From: Saprospiraceae bacterium
Lineage (GTDB): Bacteria; Bacteroidota; Bacteroidia; Chitinophagales; Saprospiraceae
DNA length: 64,000 bases
Assembly (NCBI GenBank): GCA_016708265.1
Contig: JADJGA010000012.1
Location: forward strand, 407,001-471,000
Direction of reading: 5' to 3'
In this document: piece after piece, positions 19,746 through 29,780 of the stretch
Numbering within the stretch: the stretch's first letter is position 1
Layout of the letters: each line of letters opens with the position of its first letter
The notes under the pieces: generated by a model
What the model saw: only the letters and a program-made list of their open reading frames with translations
Told to the model about the DNA's origin: nothing
Database searches by the model: none
Made by a program: the position numbers and the translations under genes

Positions 19746-20762
19746 TTATTTATTGAATCCGGGGGTTGTATGAACCTGCATTGCATTTTTTTCATCAACC
19801 CAGATAAAACAAGCTTCTACATTCTTCAGTTTGGAGATCATTTTCTTAGACTTTTCAAGTCCGGAAACCATACAGGCAGTAGCTAGTGCATCAGCAGTCA
19901 TACAGTCAGCAGCTAAAATTGTAGTACTTAATAGATTAGATCTTTCCGGAAAGCCAGTTTTAGGATTTATTGTGTGGCTATATCTTTCTTTTCCTTCACC
20001 AAAAAAATTCCTGTAGTTACCTGAGGTAGCAATTGATTTATCAGATATTTCAACTGTTAAAAGGTAGTCATCTATTGAAGCATCTTCACGGGGCAAGTTT
20101 ATTCCGATAACCCATTTTTTATTAGTTGGAGAAAGACCTTTGCTGACTATTTCACCAGTTATATCGACCATAAAATCATTTATTCCTTTGTATTCTAGTA
20201 ATTCGGCAATTTTATCTGCTCCATAACCTGCTGCCAAACTGCTAAAATCAAGTTGAATTCTTTTATCGGGTTTTTTAATAAAAAAGTTGTTATTACCTTT
20301 AGGTATTATTTCAATTCGATTCATACCTATGGACTGTAGTATTTCTTCTATTTTTGTCGTATCTATTTTATCAACTTTTTTGTGTCCCGTATATCCAAAT
20401 CCCCAATAGTTGACTAATGGCATTACTGTAGGGTCGTACAAACCTTCAGAAATAATATAAACCTCATTTGCTTTCTTTAGATTAAGCCAAAAATCAGTGT
20501 TATTTATGATTATTCCACTATCTGAAAAATTAAACTTTGATATGGTAGAAGTTTTAATATAAGTCGAAAGTTCTTCATTTATTCGTTTTAGTTCTTTATC
20601 AATTTCCTGCTGATAATTCTTTTCTCCTTTATACTTAATAATATAGGTACTACCCATGGTTTCACCAGAAAGAATTATATAGCTATCAGAATGTTTTTTA
20701 GAATTACAGCAGGAAAAGGAAATTAAAATAACTAAAGAAATTATAAAATTGTTTTTTAACAT
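19746..20762 (-). CDS. apbE: FAD:protein FMN transferase (ApbE family lipoprotein)
   Basis: ApbE-type flavin transferase that attaches FMN to threonine residues of extracytoplasmic proteins such as Na+-NQR or RNF subunits. It has a lipoprotein signal (ISLVILISFSCC), the hallmark GETMGSTYIIKY near residue 40, LDFSSLAAGYGADKIAELL, and the C-terminal SIATSGNYRNFF and HTINPKTGFP motifs, then DALATACMVSGLEKS. An in-frame upstream ATG at 20789 would add nine residues; the ATG at 20762 (MLKNNFI) gives a cleaner signal peptide. No NQR or RNF genes lie in this window, so its targets are unknown. Confidence 0.9.
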   Translation of the reverse strand: MLKNNFIISLVILISFSCCNSKKHSDSYIILSGETMGSTYIIKYKGEKNYQQEIDKELKRINEELSTYIKTSTISKFNFSDSGIIINNTDFWLNLKKANEVYIISEGLYDPTVMPLVNYWGFGYTGHKKVDKIDTTKIEEILQSIGMNRIEIIPKGNNNFFIKKPDKRIQLDFSSLAAGYGADKIAELLEYKGINDFMVDITGEIVSKGLSPTNKKWVIGINLPREDASIDDYLLTVEISDKSIATSGNYRNFFGEGKERYSHTINPKTGFPERSNLLSTTILAADCMTADALATACMVSGLEKSKKMISKLKNVEACFIWVDEKNAMQVHTTPGFNK

Positions 20763-20807
20763 AATATTAAATATTAGAATTTTTATCAAAAATAACGTTT
20801 TAAACCA

Positions 20808-20815
20808 TATATTTG
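20808..20815 (+). promoter_or_regulatory. Possible -7 box (TATATTTG)
   Basis: A TAnnTTTG match 33 bases before the ATG at 20849; no clear -33 element. Confidence 0.35.
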
Positions 20816-20848
20816 CATATTTAATTAAATTAAACTAAAAAATTTCTG

Positions 20849-22300
20849 ATGAAATTGAAAATTGTATATCTCTTATCATTATCAATATTGGCAGGTATAG
20901 CATGTACCCCAAAAATAGCTCCGAAAGTGGTAGAGAACGTTGAAGCAGTGCCAACTGTGGAAAAAGAAGACACATTATCAGGTATGAGGGCGACTCCCTG
21001 TAAAATGTTCAGTGATTTCCCTGATGCAATGGATATTATGAGTGAGTTTACCAATTACAGGAATTTTCTCAAGGTTAATGATTACAGCCAGGCATATGAA
21101 TACTGGACTAAAGCATTTCACAAGGCACCCGGTGCTAACGGTAAGATGAAATACCATTTTGATGACGGGATAAAAATATTTAAACATTTTTATGATAAGG
21201 AGCCGGATTCACTCAAAAAAATAAGATGGGTTGATTCAGTCGATCAAGTTTATAATATTAGATTGGCTTGTTTTGAAGAAGAGGCAACAGTTGCGGGAAG
21301 ACGAGCTTTCGATTATTATTACAGTTTTGGGAATTATAAATCACCTGATACAATTTATGATCTGTTTAAAAAATCTGTTGACTTAAAAAAGGAAAAATCA
21401 GACTATTACGTCATAAATCCATTCAGTAAGATTTTACTTGAAAGGTTTGAAGCAAAGCAGACTGATACTGCTGAAGCGAAGTATTTTGCCAATATCCTGA
21501 TCGATGCTATTAAATATGGATCAGCCAACTGTAAGGGAAAAGATTGTAATGCATGGCTTGTAATTAAAGATTATGCTCCATATCTTTTGGAAAGCTTTGA
21601 GCAGATAGAGGATTTTTATAAGCCTGAATTCTATAAAGAAAAATATTTGGCTTATTATACAAATAATGGCAACAGTTGCGATACAGTAGATTTGGTTTAC
21701 AGAAAACTGGTATGGGGAGGTTGTAATATGAAAGATCCTGATTTTTCAAGTCTGGTTAAGGATAAAAATACAAGGTGTTTTGTTGCTCCTCCTGAAGCAG
21801 GGCCTTTGACAAAAGCATATGAATTCTATAATGAAGGTAAATATCAGAAAGCCATTAATTCTTTTGAAGATTTTATCGAAAAGACGGATGATAAAGAAAA
21901 GAAAGCTAAATACAGTATTTTGATTGCAAAAATATATTATGGTGACATGAGGAATTTCCCACTGTCAAGGAAATACGCATTGAAAGCTGCCGGATATAAA
22001 TCAGGGTGGGGAGATCCATATATACTAATTGGAAAACTTTATGCCTCCAGCGGTCCTTTATGTGGTCCAGGTACTGGATGGGACAGTCAGATTGTTACAT
22101 GGCCGGCTATTGATAAATTTGAATATGCGAAAAAATTGGATCCAAAAGTTTCAGCAGAGGCTAATAAACTTATAAATTCATATGTAAGATATATGCCGGA
22201 ACTTGGTGAGATTCACCAGAGATTAAAAAAGGAAGGGCAGGCTTTTTATGTAGGATGCTGGATCAACGAGACAACAACGATAAGGGCTGTAAAAGAATGA
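20849..22300 (+). CDS. TPR-like lipoprotein of unknown function
   Basis: A 483-residue predicted lipoprotein (signal ends LAGIAC, cysteine 19). The body is alpha-helical with tetratricopeptide-like pairs, for example AYEFYNEGKYQKAINSFEDF near residue 330 and ILIAKIYYGDMRNFPLSRKY soon after. The C-terminal part (GKLYASSGPLCGPGTGWDSQ, WPAIDKFEYAKKLDP, FYVGCWINETTTIRAVKE) resembles a recurring Bacteroidota family without an assigned function. A scaffold or envelope-assembly role is possible. It is divergent from apbE, with the putative promoter between them. Confidence 0.7.
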   Translation: MKLKIVYLLSLSILAGIACTPKIAPKVVENVEAVPTVEKEDTLSGMRATPCKMFSDFPDAMDIMSEFTNYRNFLKVNDYSQAYEYWTKAFHKAPGANGKMKYHFDDGIKIFKHFYDKEPDSLKKIRWVDSVDQVYNIRLACFEEEATVAGRRAFDYYYSFGNYKSPDTIYDLFKKSVDLKKEKSDYYVINPFSKILLERFEAKQTDTAEAKYFANILIDAIKYGSANCKGKDCNAWLVIKDYAPYLLESFEQIEDFYKPEFYKEKYLAYYTNNGNSCDTVDLVYRKLVWGGCNMKDPDFSSLVKDKNTRCFVAPPEAGPLTKAYEFYNEGKYQKAINSFEDFIEKTDDKEKKAKYSILIAKIYYGDMRNFPLSRKYALKAAGYKSGWGDPYILIGKLYASSGPLCGPGTGWDSQIVTWPAIDKFEYAKKLDPKVSAEANKLINSYVRYMPELGEIHQRLKKEGQAFYVGCWINETTTIRAVKE

Positions 22301-22417
22301 TAATCTGAAGAGTGAGTTTGATATGCTCCAAAAGTTTGTATGTAAAGTGAATGGTTTAATTTGGCTTTGATTAGTAAATTTTTGGTTATTTGAAAATAAT
22401 TCAAATCTGAACTGAAA

Positions 22418-23044
22418 ATGAAGATAGATCGTGCTTATTTATTGTTGCCTTTGGTTGGAGTTGTTGTTTTTGTGATATTATACTATATATCAACATTGTA
22501 TTATCCGGGAGGATCAGATTTGGATACAAATTATATCGGGTTTGACTGGAAAAATAATTACTGGTGCGACCTGACTGACGAGATCACCGAAAGAGGGGCT
22601 GAAAACCCTGCAAGGCCGGTTGCTATTTTTGCCATGTTTGTATTATGCCTGTCAATAGCTTATCTGAGTTATATTATACCTCCATTTTTTAGTAAAATAA
22701 AATACTCATTTCTGATCAGTTATTTTGGCATTTCTGCAATGGTAACAGCAAATTTTGTATTTACGGAGTTTCATAGCAGTGCAGCATACATATCAGGTAT
22801 TTTGGGCATAATTCCTCTTGCATTCGCATATTACGGACTATATAAAAACAGTTACACTAAGCTTTTTATTTTCGGTATAATCAGTTTGTTTTTTCTTGCG
22901 CTGAATTTTTTTATATATGTGACCAAATTTCATATTGAGATTCTTCCTTTAATCCAGAAATTCTCATTCATAGCTTTTCTGATTTGGATCGGTATGCTGA
23001 ATATTGAAGTTTATAAAAACTTAAAAGCAAAAGTTCTCAATTAA
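22418..23044 (+). CDS. DUF998-like integral membrane protein
   Basis: A 208-residue protein with six or seven hydrophobic helices. The first loop PGGSDLDTNYIGFDWKNNYW followed by CDLT resembles the DUF998 family of uncharacterised membrane proteins. No catalytic residues were recognised. It stands 117 bases after the TPR-like lipoprotein and could share its transcript. It ends at a bidirectional terminator. Confidence 0.62.
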   Translation: MKIDRAYLLLPLVGVVVFVILYYISTLYYPGGSDLDTNYIGFDWKNNYWCDLTDEITERGAENPARPVAIFAMFVLCLSIAYLSYIIPPFFSKIKYSFLISYFGISAMVTANFVFTEFHSSAAYISGILGIIPLAFAYYGLYKNSYTKLFIFGIISLFFLALNFFIYVTKFHIEILPLIQKFSFIAFLIWIGMLNIEVYKNLKAKVLN

Positions 23045-23105
23045 GGGAATGAATTGATTCGGAAAAACCTGTCAACTGAATTATTGAAAAGTGTAAGATT
23101 TAGGT

Positions 23106-23134
23106 AAAAAAAAGGCTGTAAAACAGCCTTTTTT
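23106..23134. terminator. Bidirectional intrinsic terminator
   Basis: A run of A, AAGGCTGT, loop AAA, ACAGCCTT and a T run, placed between the convergent genes ending at 23044 and 23142; it can serve both strands. Confidence 0.85.
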
Positions 23135-23141
23135 CTAAATA

Positions 23142-25874
23142 TTATTTTTTATTAAAATCTCCGGCATATATAAGTACCAGTTTATCCAGGCTGATATATT
23201 TTCTGAATGCTGCATTTACCTGGTCAACAGTTAATGCTTTAACTTTGTTTTCAAGTGTGTCGAATTCGGAAATATCATAATTATTTTTCATAGCACCTGT
23301 GATCATTGAAGCGAGGAAATTGTCGTTTCCAAGTCTCGTTTTTCTTTCATTTTGCCAGGACATGAGTGATGAATTGAATTCTTCTTTTGTAAATCCATCT
23401 TTTAAGGCTTTTGTAAATTCATCCCTGATTGCTTCGTCAACTTTTGATTTAAGTGCAGGGTTATAAAAAGCATAAACACCGAAAGAACCATCTTCATTAT
23501 CATAGGGTATATTCATGTATGACCCTGCTCCATAGCTGATACCTTCTTTTTCTCTTAACCTTGTGGGAATTCTTGATGTCATGAAACCTCCTGCACCGAA
23601 CATTTCATTTGCCATTATTATAGTTGGGTAATCAGGATTATCCTGTTTCATTTTTATACTTATACCACCAGCTACTGCTCCGTTTTCTTTGTCAGGAGTG
23701 TTTATTGCTTCGGAATGCTGTTTGGTTTCAAAGTATTCTGGCAGGACTTTTGTGTATTTAGTGCTGGTTTTCCAGTTTCCAAAAGTTGATGTTATCAGCT
23801 TATCAACCTCGTCCTGAGTGAGATTACCAACCACAGTTCCGACCACATTATTTCCGCCAATGAATTTTGTATAAAAATCTACAATCTGTTGTCTGGTCAC
23901 AGCATTTTCTCCATCTATTATTTCCTGAAATGATGCAGCATAAAAAATGTGACCTTTTGGATAATGACTCATCCTCTGAGAAATGACATTGAATACTATT
24001 CCCTGAGGATCATTCATCTGCGATTCATAATTTGCTTTATTCTCAGTTTTTGCTTTTACAAGCTCATTTTCAGGGAAAGTTGCCTCTGTAAGAAATGATT
24101 TTACAATACTCATCACTTCAGAAATATTTTCTTCGTAAGTAGATATATTGATGGAAAAAGCCTGTCCTTCCCAACCAAAGCTCACATTAGATTTCAATAC
24201 GTCCAATTTATCCTGAATCTGCTCTTTGGTCATTGTTTTAGTTCCTGATTTTATCTGTCCGGCCATCATGGAAGCTATATATGATTTTCCGGATAGATCC
24301 TTAAGGTTACCTGTTGGTGCCTGGAAGGAAAGCAGGACTTTATTGCCTTTTACAGGTTTTTTCAAAAATGAATACCTCAAACCCGTTGATAATTTCTTTT
24401 CAGTAAGGTTTTTCCTGATGTTTGTTATGTTTGCTTCAAAAGTAGCTGTTTGTTCGGTAAATTTTTGCCTTTATAATTTAAGGTCATTTCCGAGATCTGT
24501 TCGTCAGTAAATTCAGTGGATTTTACCCTGTCTTCATTTCCGCTGGGAATAAAAACACCGAAAGTCCTGTTATTGGGTCTGAAATACTTTGCTGCAACCC
24601 TGTTGATGTCTTCAAATGTCAATTTTTCAACTGCATCTCTATACAAAAACCACAATTTATAATCTCCAGAACCAATGATCTCAGTCAAATTGACAGCGAA
24701 TTCAATTGTATTATTTGTAATGTTATCTATTTGTTTCTGAAGTTTTGATTTTCCTCTCCTGAGATCTTCTTCAGTATACTTTCTCGCCCCGATCATATCC
24801 AGTTCTGATGTAAAGATTTTTTTAGCATCATCAAGACTTTTATCTTTTGGAACTTCAACATTGAAAAATGAAAATGATGCATCTCTAAGATTTGGTTGCC
24901 AGCACCATACTGTTGAAGCTTTCTGGGTTTCTATCAGTGCTTTATAAAGATATCCCGAAGGGTCTGCCTGCAGGATCTCAAGAAGCAGGTCCCAAAGCCG
25001 CATAATCTTTGTCAGCATAGGGAACAGTATGGTAAACAGCTGCAAGCACCTGGATGTCACCTGATCTTTTAAGTTCAACAAATCTTTCACCATCCTGTGG
25101 TGGTTCAACAGTATAAGTCTTATCAAGAATTCTTGACGGTCTTGGGATGACAGAGAAGTATTGTGAAATATATTCAAGTGCCTTTTTCTCGTCGAATTTT
25201 CCTGCAACTATCAATGTAGCATTGTCAGGCTGGTAGTATTTTTCATAAAATACTTTGAGCCTTCCTGCTTTTACTCTTTCTATATCCTCTTTAGAACCTA
25301 TTGTGCTGTTGCCGTAATTGTGCCAGAGATATGCAGTAGAAAGAACTCTTTCCATCAATACACCCTGAGGATTATTTTCTCCGATCTCAAATTCATTTCT
25401 TACAACAGAAAATTCAGTATCCAGATCTGATTGCAACATTGTAGCATTTATCATTCTGTCAGCTTCCATCTCAAGACTCCATCTCAGGTTTTCATCGGAT
25501 GAAGTGAATATTTCATAATAATTGGTCCTGTCATACCAGGTAGTACCATTTGCATTTCCACCTTTGTCAGAAAGCATTTTTTTAATATCTCCAAGTTTTT
25601 TAGTACTTTTGAACAGCATATGTTCCAGTAGATGTGCCATACCTGTCTCTCCGTATCCCTCATGCCGCGAACCAACCTTGTACACGATATTGACTACCAT
25701 ATTACTCTGTGTAGCATCAGGAATCAGGAGTATCTGTAACCCGTTTTTCAAACTGAACTCTTTAATTCCTTCAATTGAAGATATGTATTTTGGAGTTTCC
25801 GGTGTTGCAGTTTGTGAAAATGCAACCAATGCAATAAGATTAAGAATTAAGCTAAATAAAAGTGATTTCCTCAT
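23142..25874 (-). CDS. M16 zinc metallopeptidase, two-domain, frameshifted twice in this sequence
   Basis: Periplasmic M16 (pitrilysin-type) peptidase of about 910 residues once the frame is restored. The first part has a signal peptide (MRKSLLFSLILNLIALVAFSQ) and the inverted zinc motif HLLEH at residues 81-85 with the downstream EMEADRM glutamate. The second part is a non-catalytic M16 half containing GGFMTSRIPTRLREKEGISY. Two single-base breaks split it. At 24991-24993 (CCC on the plus strand) removing one base joins YAAL to LLLEILQADPSGYLYKAL. At 24462-24466 (T5) adding one base joins LNYKGK to EQTATFEANITNIRKNL. Both lie in homopolymers, so sequencing error and true inactivation are both possible. 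Confidence 0.82.
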
Positions 25875-26088
25875 AAATGATTTTTATTGATTAAAAAATA
25901 GTTTTGTGAATAACTGAATCCTCAGTTATTAAGAAATGTCATGGTATAGACATAAACTAAATTAATTGATGAAATGTTTTAAAATACAATAAGAAACCCG
26001 AAAGTGTTTCTATGAGCTATATAAAAAAATCAGTAGGCAGCCTTAATTTTATATTATATGCTTGCACCAATATGCACAAATATTCTGA

Positions 26089-26732
26089 TCAACCATTATC
26101 AGCATCACTGAATATGCTTACTTTTTTGGAAGTATCGTCTTCAAAAAATACTGTTACTGCAACCAGACCAAACCTGTGATTAGTTTCATAAACGACTTTT
26201 GAAACACCAGGTACTTCTCTTCCGGTTTCTTCGACTGTCATTGTCTTTATCAATAACCAACCCCAGGCATAATCATCAGTTTCTGATTTTTTTGTAACAG
26301 TTCGGGTTATTCTTTTCGACCCTCTTTTTAAAGACCATGAATCACCTACCTTTGCATCATATTTTACCAGGATAAGATTTCCTTCATCGTAGACATTCAT
26401 TATTCCTTCAGTAGTCAGAATGACTTTTCCAGTCGAAGTGACATTTTTCCATCAACAACAGTCCCAGGAATATATTGAGCCAGGCTTAACCAGTTTTGAT
26501 TATCGACTGTACATGTATAGGTTATTGTCGATACATCTTTATCAAGTTTAGTGATTTTTGCATTTGCATTTGAGATCCCGGTGACTGTTGATATGTCGAA
26601 CTTGTTATCAACTGCTCCTATCGGTGATTGAGCACCACCTAATGAATCATCACCATCAATTAAATTGCAAGAACAATTTAAAATGATTTGTATGCTAATA
26701 AAAAGTGCGAAAAAAAATGTTTGTGTTTTCAT
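26089..26732 (-). CDS. Putative lipoprotein, frameshifted once
   Basis: About 214 residues when repaired. The N-terminal signal (ALFISIQIILNCSC) suggests lipidation, followed by a DGDDSLGG linker. The frame breaks at a T5 run (26444-26448). With six bases there, VVDGK would continue as NVTSTGKVILTTEGIMNVYDEG into the downstream part, which ends VSIFSDADNG. No known domain was recognised. It lies 18 bases after the disrupted membrane protein gene on the same strand, probably in one operon. Confidence 0.6.
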
Positions 26733-26750
26733 TGCAGATGATTTTTGAAT

Positions 26751-27151
26751 TTATAAATTGATTTTATTTCTGTTTAAATACTTTATTTTTAAAATATTAT
26801 ACATTATTATATTAAGTAATAAAAATATTATAAACATGCCTGATGACACAATAAAAATAGCCCAGCTATAGATCAGTAAAAACAGCAAAATCCAAACGGA
26901 AGATGTTATATAAACTGAAAGGATCAGGGACTTAAGCATTATATAAGTCAAATGATCAGTTTCAGTTTTATCTTTTGAAAATCCAAAGAAAATAAGAGAG
27001 ATAACAAAAAACAAAATAGCTATTTCATCAAGAATATTTGTCTGAGCTAAAACCAAGGTACGTGTTTCAATGTATGATGTCACTGCTGCAAAAACGGGAA
27101 TTGTAAAGAAGTCTGGTCTGCCACCAAAATAATATAAATAACCACACACTA
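26751..27151 (-). pseudogene. 3' part of a small membrane protein gene split by an IS91-type element
   Basis: The remaining 132 codons encode four hydrophobic helices (CGYLYYFGGRPDFFTIPVFA, ILDEIAILFFVISLIFFGF and two more near the C terminus). There is no proper start: the frame opens with GTG right at the IS edge. The missing first 24 codons lie at 29494-29565 on the far side of the element. Joined through GAAC/TA they give one frame of about 157 residues. Function unknown. Confidence 0.78.
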
Positions 27152-27158
27152 CATCTAA

Positions 27159-27193
27159 GGCTTCGTAGCGTCCGCAGGACGTACTATGAAGCC
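27159..27193. repeat. Subterminal hairpin at the 3' end of the IS
   Basis: GGCTTCGTAG..CGTCC pairs imperfectly with GGACGTACTATGAAGCC around a GCA loop, seven bases from the inferred end at 27152. Confidence 0.7.
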
Positions 27194-27380
27194 AGTGTTG
27201 AACGTAACCGGGGCTTAAAAGCTATGGATTTTTCGACCTGTAGGGATATTCTTTTTCTAAGAGGAGTAGCAAAATTAGTTTTAAAAATGTTTTATTTCAG
27301 GAGTGGTTATTCGTTTTAGATCGATTTTTGTTGCCATAATCATATAACTTCCCCTACCCAAATATCAGATATTCGGGAAT

Positions 27381-27396
27381 CCCGATAGTTATCGGG
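27381..27396. repeat. Palindrome CCCGATAGTTATCGGG inside the IS
   Basis: Seven-base arms around GT, just downstream of the transposase stop. A near-identical palindrome (CCCGATCGTTATCGGG) occurs at 39630-39645. Confidence 0.7.
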
Positions 27397-27409
27397 AGAA
27401 CGTAAAACA

Positions 27410-28487
27410 CTAAGATATTCCTTTGGTGGGCCCCCTACTGTCAAATGTCAGGATGGTGATAAGTTTACCTACTTTACAATAAGGACACCTTTGAAGTTTG
27501 CCTTGAGGTGGTTTTGGATTTTCTGCTGCGCCCATCTCTTGTTGCAAAGCTTTGAGTTTGCTCCGTTTCCATGTGCTGCTCAAAAAACCATAATGACGAA
27601 TGCGAACAAATCTTTTGGGTAAAATATGTTGTGCAAACCGACGTATAAATTCTCTTACAGTCAATGTCATTTCCCTGGTAGTTCCTTTTTGTCGATAATC
27701 CTTGTAGGTAAAAGTAACACCCTGATAATCCAGCTTTTTGATCCGATGATTGGAAATGGCTATTTTGTGGGTATAACGTCCTAAATATTCAATGACCGAT
27801 TGCACATTACCAAATGGTCGCTTGGCATAGACCACCCAGGGCTTTTGAAATAATTGGGAGATGATCTCTTGTGATGCAATTTTTCCTCTTCGCAACATAG
27901 CCACATATTTGGCTCTGAAAACCTTACTCATCGCTTTTACTGAAAACAGAAATTTACCATCTGCCCTGATCTTATCAAAATGTCCATGTGCATCAATACC
28001 ACCTCCCGGAACAATACAATGCAAGTGTGGGTGTAGTGATAGATTCTGGCCCCAGGTATGTAAAATACTGATCATACCCATTTTCAACCCCTTGTTTCTG
28101 CCAAAAAGTCTGCAAGGTATCCCAGGCTGATTCAAATAACAAATCATACATCTTTTTCGGGTCATGCATCACATAAGGATTTAACAGATCGGGCATGGTA
28201 AATACCACGTGAAAATAAGGAACAGGAAGCAGTTCACCGGTTCTGGCATTAATCCATTCTTCTTTTTTATGCCCCTGACATTTGGGACAATGTCTGTTCC
28301 TACATGAATTATAACTGATTTGCAATGTACCACAATCCGTACACACATCTATATGTCCTCCTAATGCTTGTGTCCTGCAATCTCTAATGGCTCGCAGGGT
28401 TTTGTGCTGCCATACCGTAAGTTTTAATTCTTGAATATCATCTCCCAATTGCCCTATAACACTGGCTACTTCGTATTCCGGCTGCAT
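27410..28487 (-). CDS. IS91-family HUH transposase, frameshifted once
   Basis: Rolling-circle transposase of about 359 residues after repair. The N-terminal zinc-binding part has CTDCG and CRNRHCPKCQGHKKEEWI. The HUH motif is in SLHPHLHCIVPGGG, and the candidate catalytic tyrosines are in VIEYLGRYTHKIAI. Near the C terminus CPYCKVG may be a second metal site. The frame breaks at C4 (28088-28091, plus strand). With three bases, FWQKQG continues as LKMGMISILHTWGQNL. It overlaps the recombinase gene by 22 bases, as in an operon. Confidence 0.85.
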
Positions 28488-29418
28488 TGGGCAAATAAAG
28501 TATCAAGTGGACTAAAAATGTCTCTCTTACGATTTCGCATCACGTGAAGATACTCCATAGTGGTTTCTATTCGTTCGTGTCCCAGGAGTTCTTTGACCGT
28601 CATAATATCCATACCATCTTCCAACAGATGCGTAGCAAAAGTATGCCTCAAGGTATGTACATGTACTTCTTTTATGATCCCTGCTGCTTTGGCTGACTGC
28701 TTAACAGCCCATTGTACTCCTTTTTGACTGTAACGACTGTCAAAATCTCCCCCCGATCGCTCTATGGGTTGGCCGTTAAAGATCCATTGTTCAGGCTTTT
28801 CAGCCTCAAGGTAGGACTTCAATCCTCTTATCAAATGTTCGGACAAGGGAACATACCGGTCTTTTTTACCTTTGCCTTGTACAACATGAAGTCGTTTACG
28901 ATCAAAATCCATATCGGCTATTCGTATATTGCGAACCTCAAAACATCGTAAACCACATCCATACAATAACCCTATCAGGATTTTGTGCTTGAGTAATCTG
29001 GTGTTTTTAAGCATAGCCCATACTTCTTCTTTGCTCAATACTACAGGAAGTTTTTTTCTCATGTTTTATCTCAGGCAACTTTAGATATTCATAAGACAAA
29101 CCCTCAGACTTTAAAAGAAATCGTAAACTATAAACACTAAATTTAAAGTACGTTTGGGATGGAGTTTTACTCTCTTTTTGTTTGATATACAAATATTCCT
29201 GTATCTGTTCAAGTCCAACACGGTAGGTAGTTCATTAAAATAAAGGCTGATAGAGGCTAAATGTCGTGAATAATTGTCAATAGTCGATTGGCTCCTTCCC
29301 AAAACCGACAAGCTGCGTTGGTATTTATGGATCATCTCCGTAAAGCCTTCAACATCTTTGATGGCAAGGTTAAGAATTTTTTGCTCTCTTAAGTGCTCAA
29401 TTTGTTTTTTTTTGTCAT
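28466..29418 (-). CDS. Tyrosine recombinase/integrase of the IS, frameshifted
   Basis: Phage-type integrase of about 317 residues when repaired. The N-terminal SAM-like part is MIHKYQRSLSVLGRSQSTID. The catalytic domain has GLRCFEVRNI (Arg I), HTLRHTFATHLL (H-x-x-R), LLGHERIETTMEYLHV (His and the nucleophile Tyr). It is broken at about 29213 (one base missing in LDLEQIQEYLYIKQ) and at A7, 29051-29057 plus strand (one extra base before LPVVLSKEEV). The ATG at 29418 is also out of frame unless the A9 at 29405-29413 is one base short; otherwise the start would be the ATG at 29335. Its role in transposition is unknown. Confidence 0.78.
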
Positions 29419-29464
29419 TTTTGCATAGTTTTGTATGTGATTTAATATCACAAAATTACGAATT

Positions 29465-29488
29465 CCTCCGGTATTTGGCTACCGGAGG
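29465..29488. repeat. Subterminal hairpin at the 5' end of the IS
   Basis: CCTCCGGTA, loop TTTGGC, TACCGGAGG: a perfect nine-base stem four bases from the inferred element end at 29492 and next to GTTC. Confidence 0.85.
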
Positions 29489-29493
29489 TTTCG

Positions 29494-29565
29494 TTCAACA
29501 GCAGTTATCAAAAAGAAGATGCCGTAATACCTGAATTTAAAAGGCAATAATGGCAATGAATTCAT
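29494..29565 (-). pseudogene. 5' part of the membrane protein gene split by the IS
   Basis: Starting at the ATG at 29565 the frame reads 24 codons (MNSLPLLPFKFRYYGIFFLI then TAVE) with a basic segment and the start of a hydrophobic helix, then runs into the element and stops within it. Joined to 27151 it continues LVCGYLYYFGG in frame. It is the missing N terminus of the fragment at 26751-27151. Confidence 0.75.
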
Positions 29566-29780
29566 CTAAAAAAAATTGATTTAAACCAGATACACTTATT
29601 CATTACACTACGAAAATTTAAAAAATTTAAACCAATTGTTATATTTTTTTTAAATATCAGAGAATAAATTTAGTTTACAAATAATTTTTCTAAACAATAA
29701 AACGGGAACTCTTATATTTTTAAAAACATTTCATTTATTTCAATGTTAAAAAATGTATTATTAACTTAATATCAATTAAT

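Larger units (their letters stand above)
27152..29492 (-). mobile_element. IS91-type (HUH) insertion sequence with tyrosine recombinase, about 2.34 kb
   Basis: The element carries an HUH transposase and an upstream tyrosine recombinase on the same strand. I place its ends at 27152 and 29492 on three grounds. Excision restores one reading frame in the host gene. GAAC, a known IS91-family target tetranucleotide, abuts one end (29493-29496, minus strand). Each end has a subterminal hairpin, at 27159-27193 and 29465-29488. There are no terminal inverted repeats or target duplications, as expected for rolling-circle elements. Both genes are frameshifted here, so the copy may be inactive or the sequence may contain errors. 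Confidence 0.8.

Noticed and set aside
23142..25874. Three separate short M16-like genes
   Set aside because: The three frames join end to end by single-base changes at homopolymers into one two-domain peptidase of normal length; the later pieces lack signal peptides and proper starts.
27159..27193. Integron attC site
   Set aside because: The hairpin lacks the paired core sites and lies at the terminus of the IS91-type element, which explains it better.
29051..29057. Programmed frameshift at A7 in the integrase
   Set aside because: The joined frame would need a +1 (or -2) shift, not the -1 shift typical of A-rich slippery sites in insertion sequences. The same kind of indel recurs in unrelated genes nearby, so an error or decay explanation is simpler.
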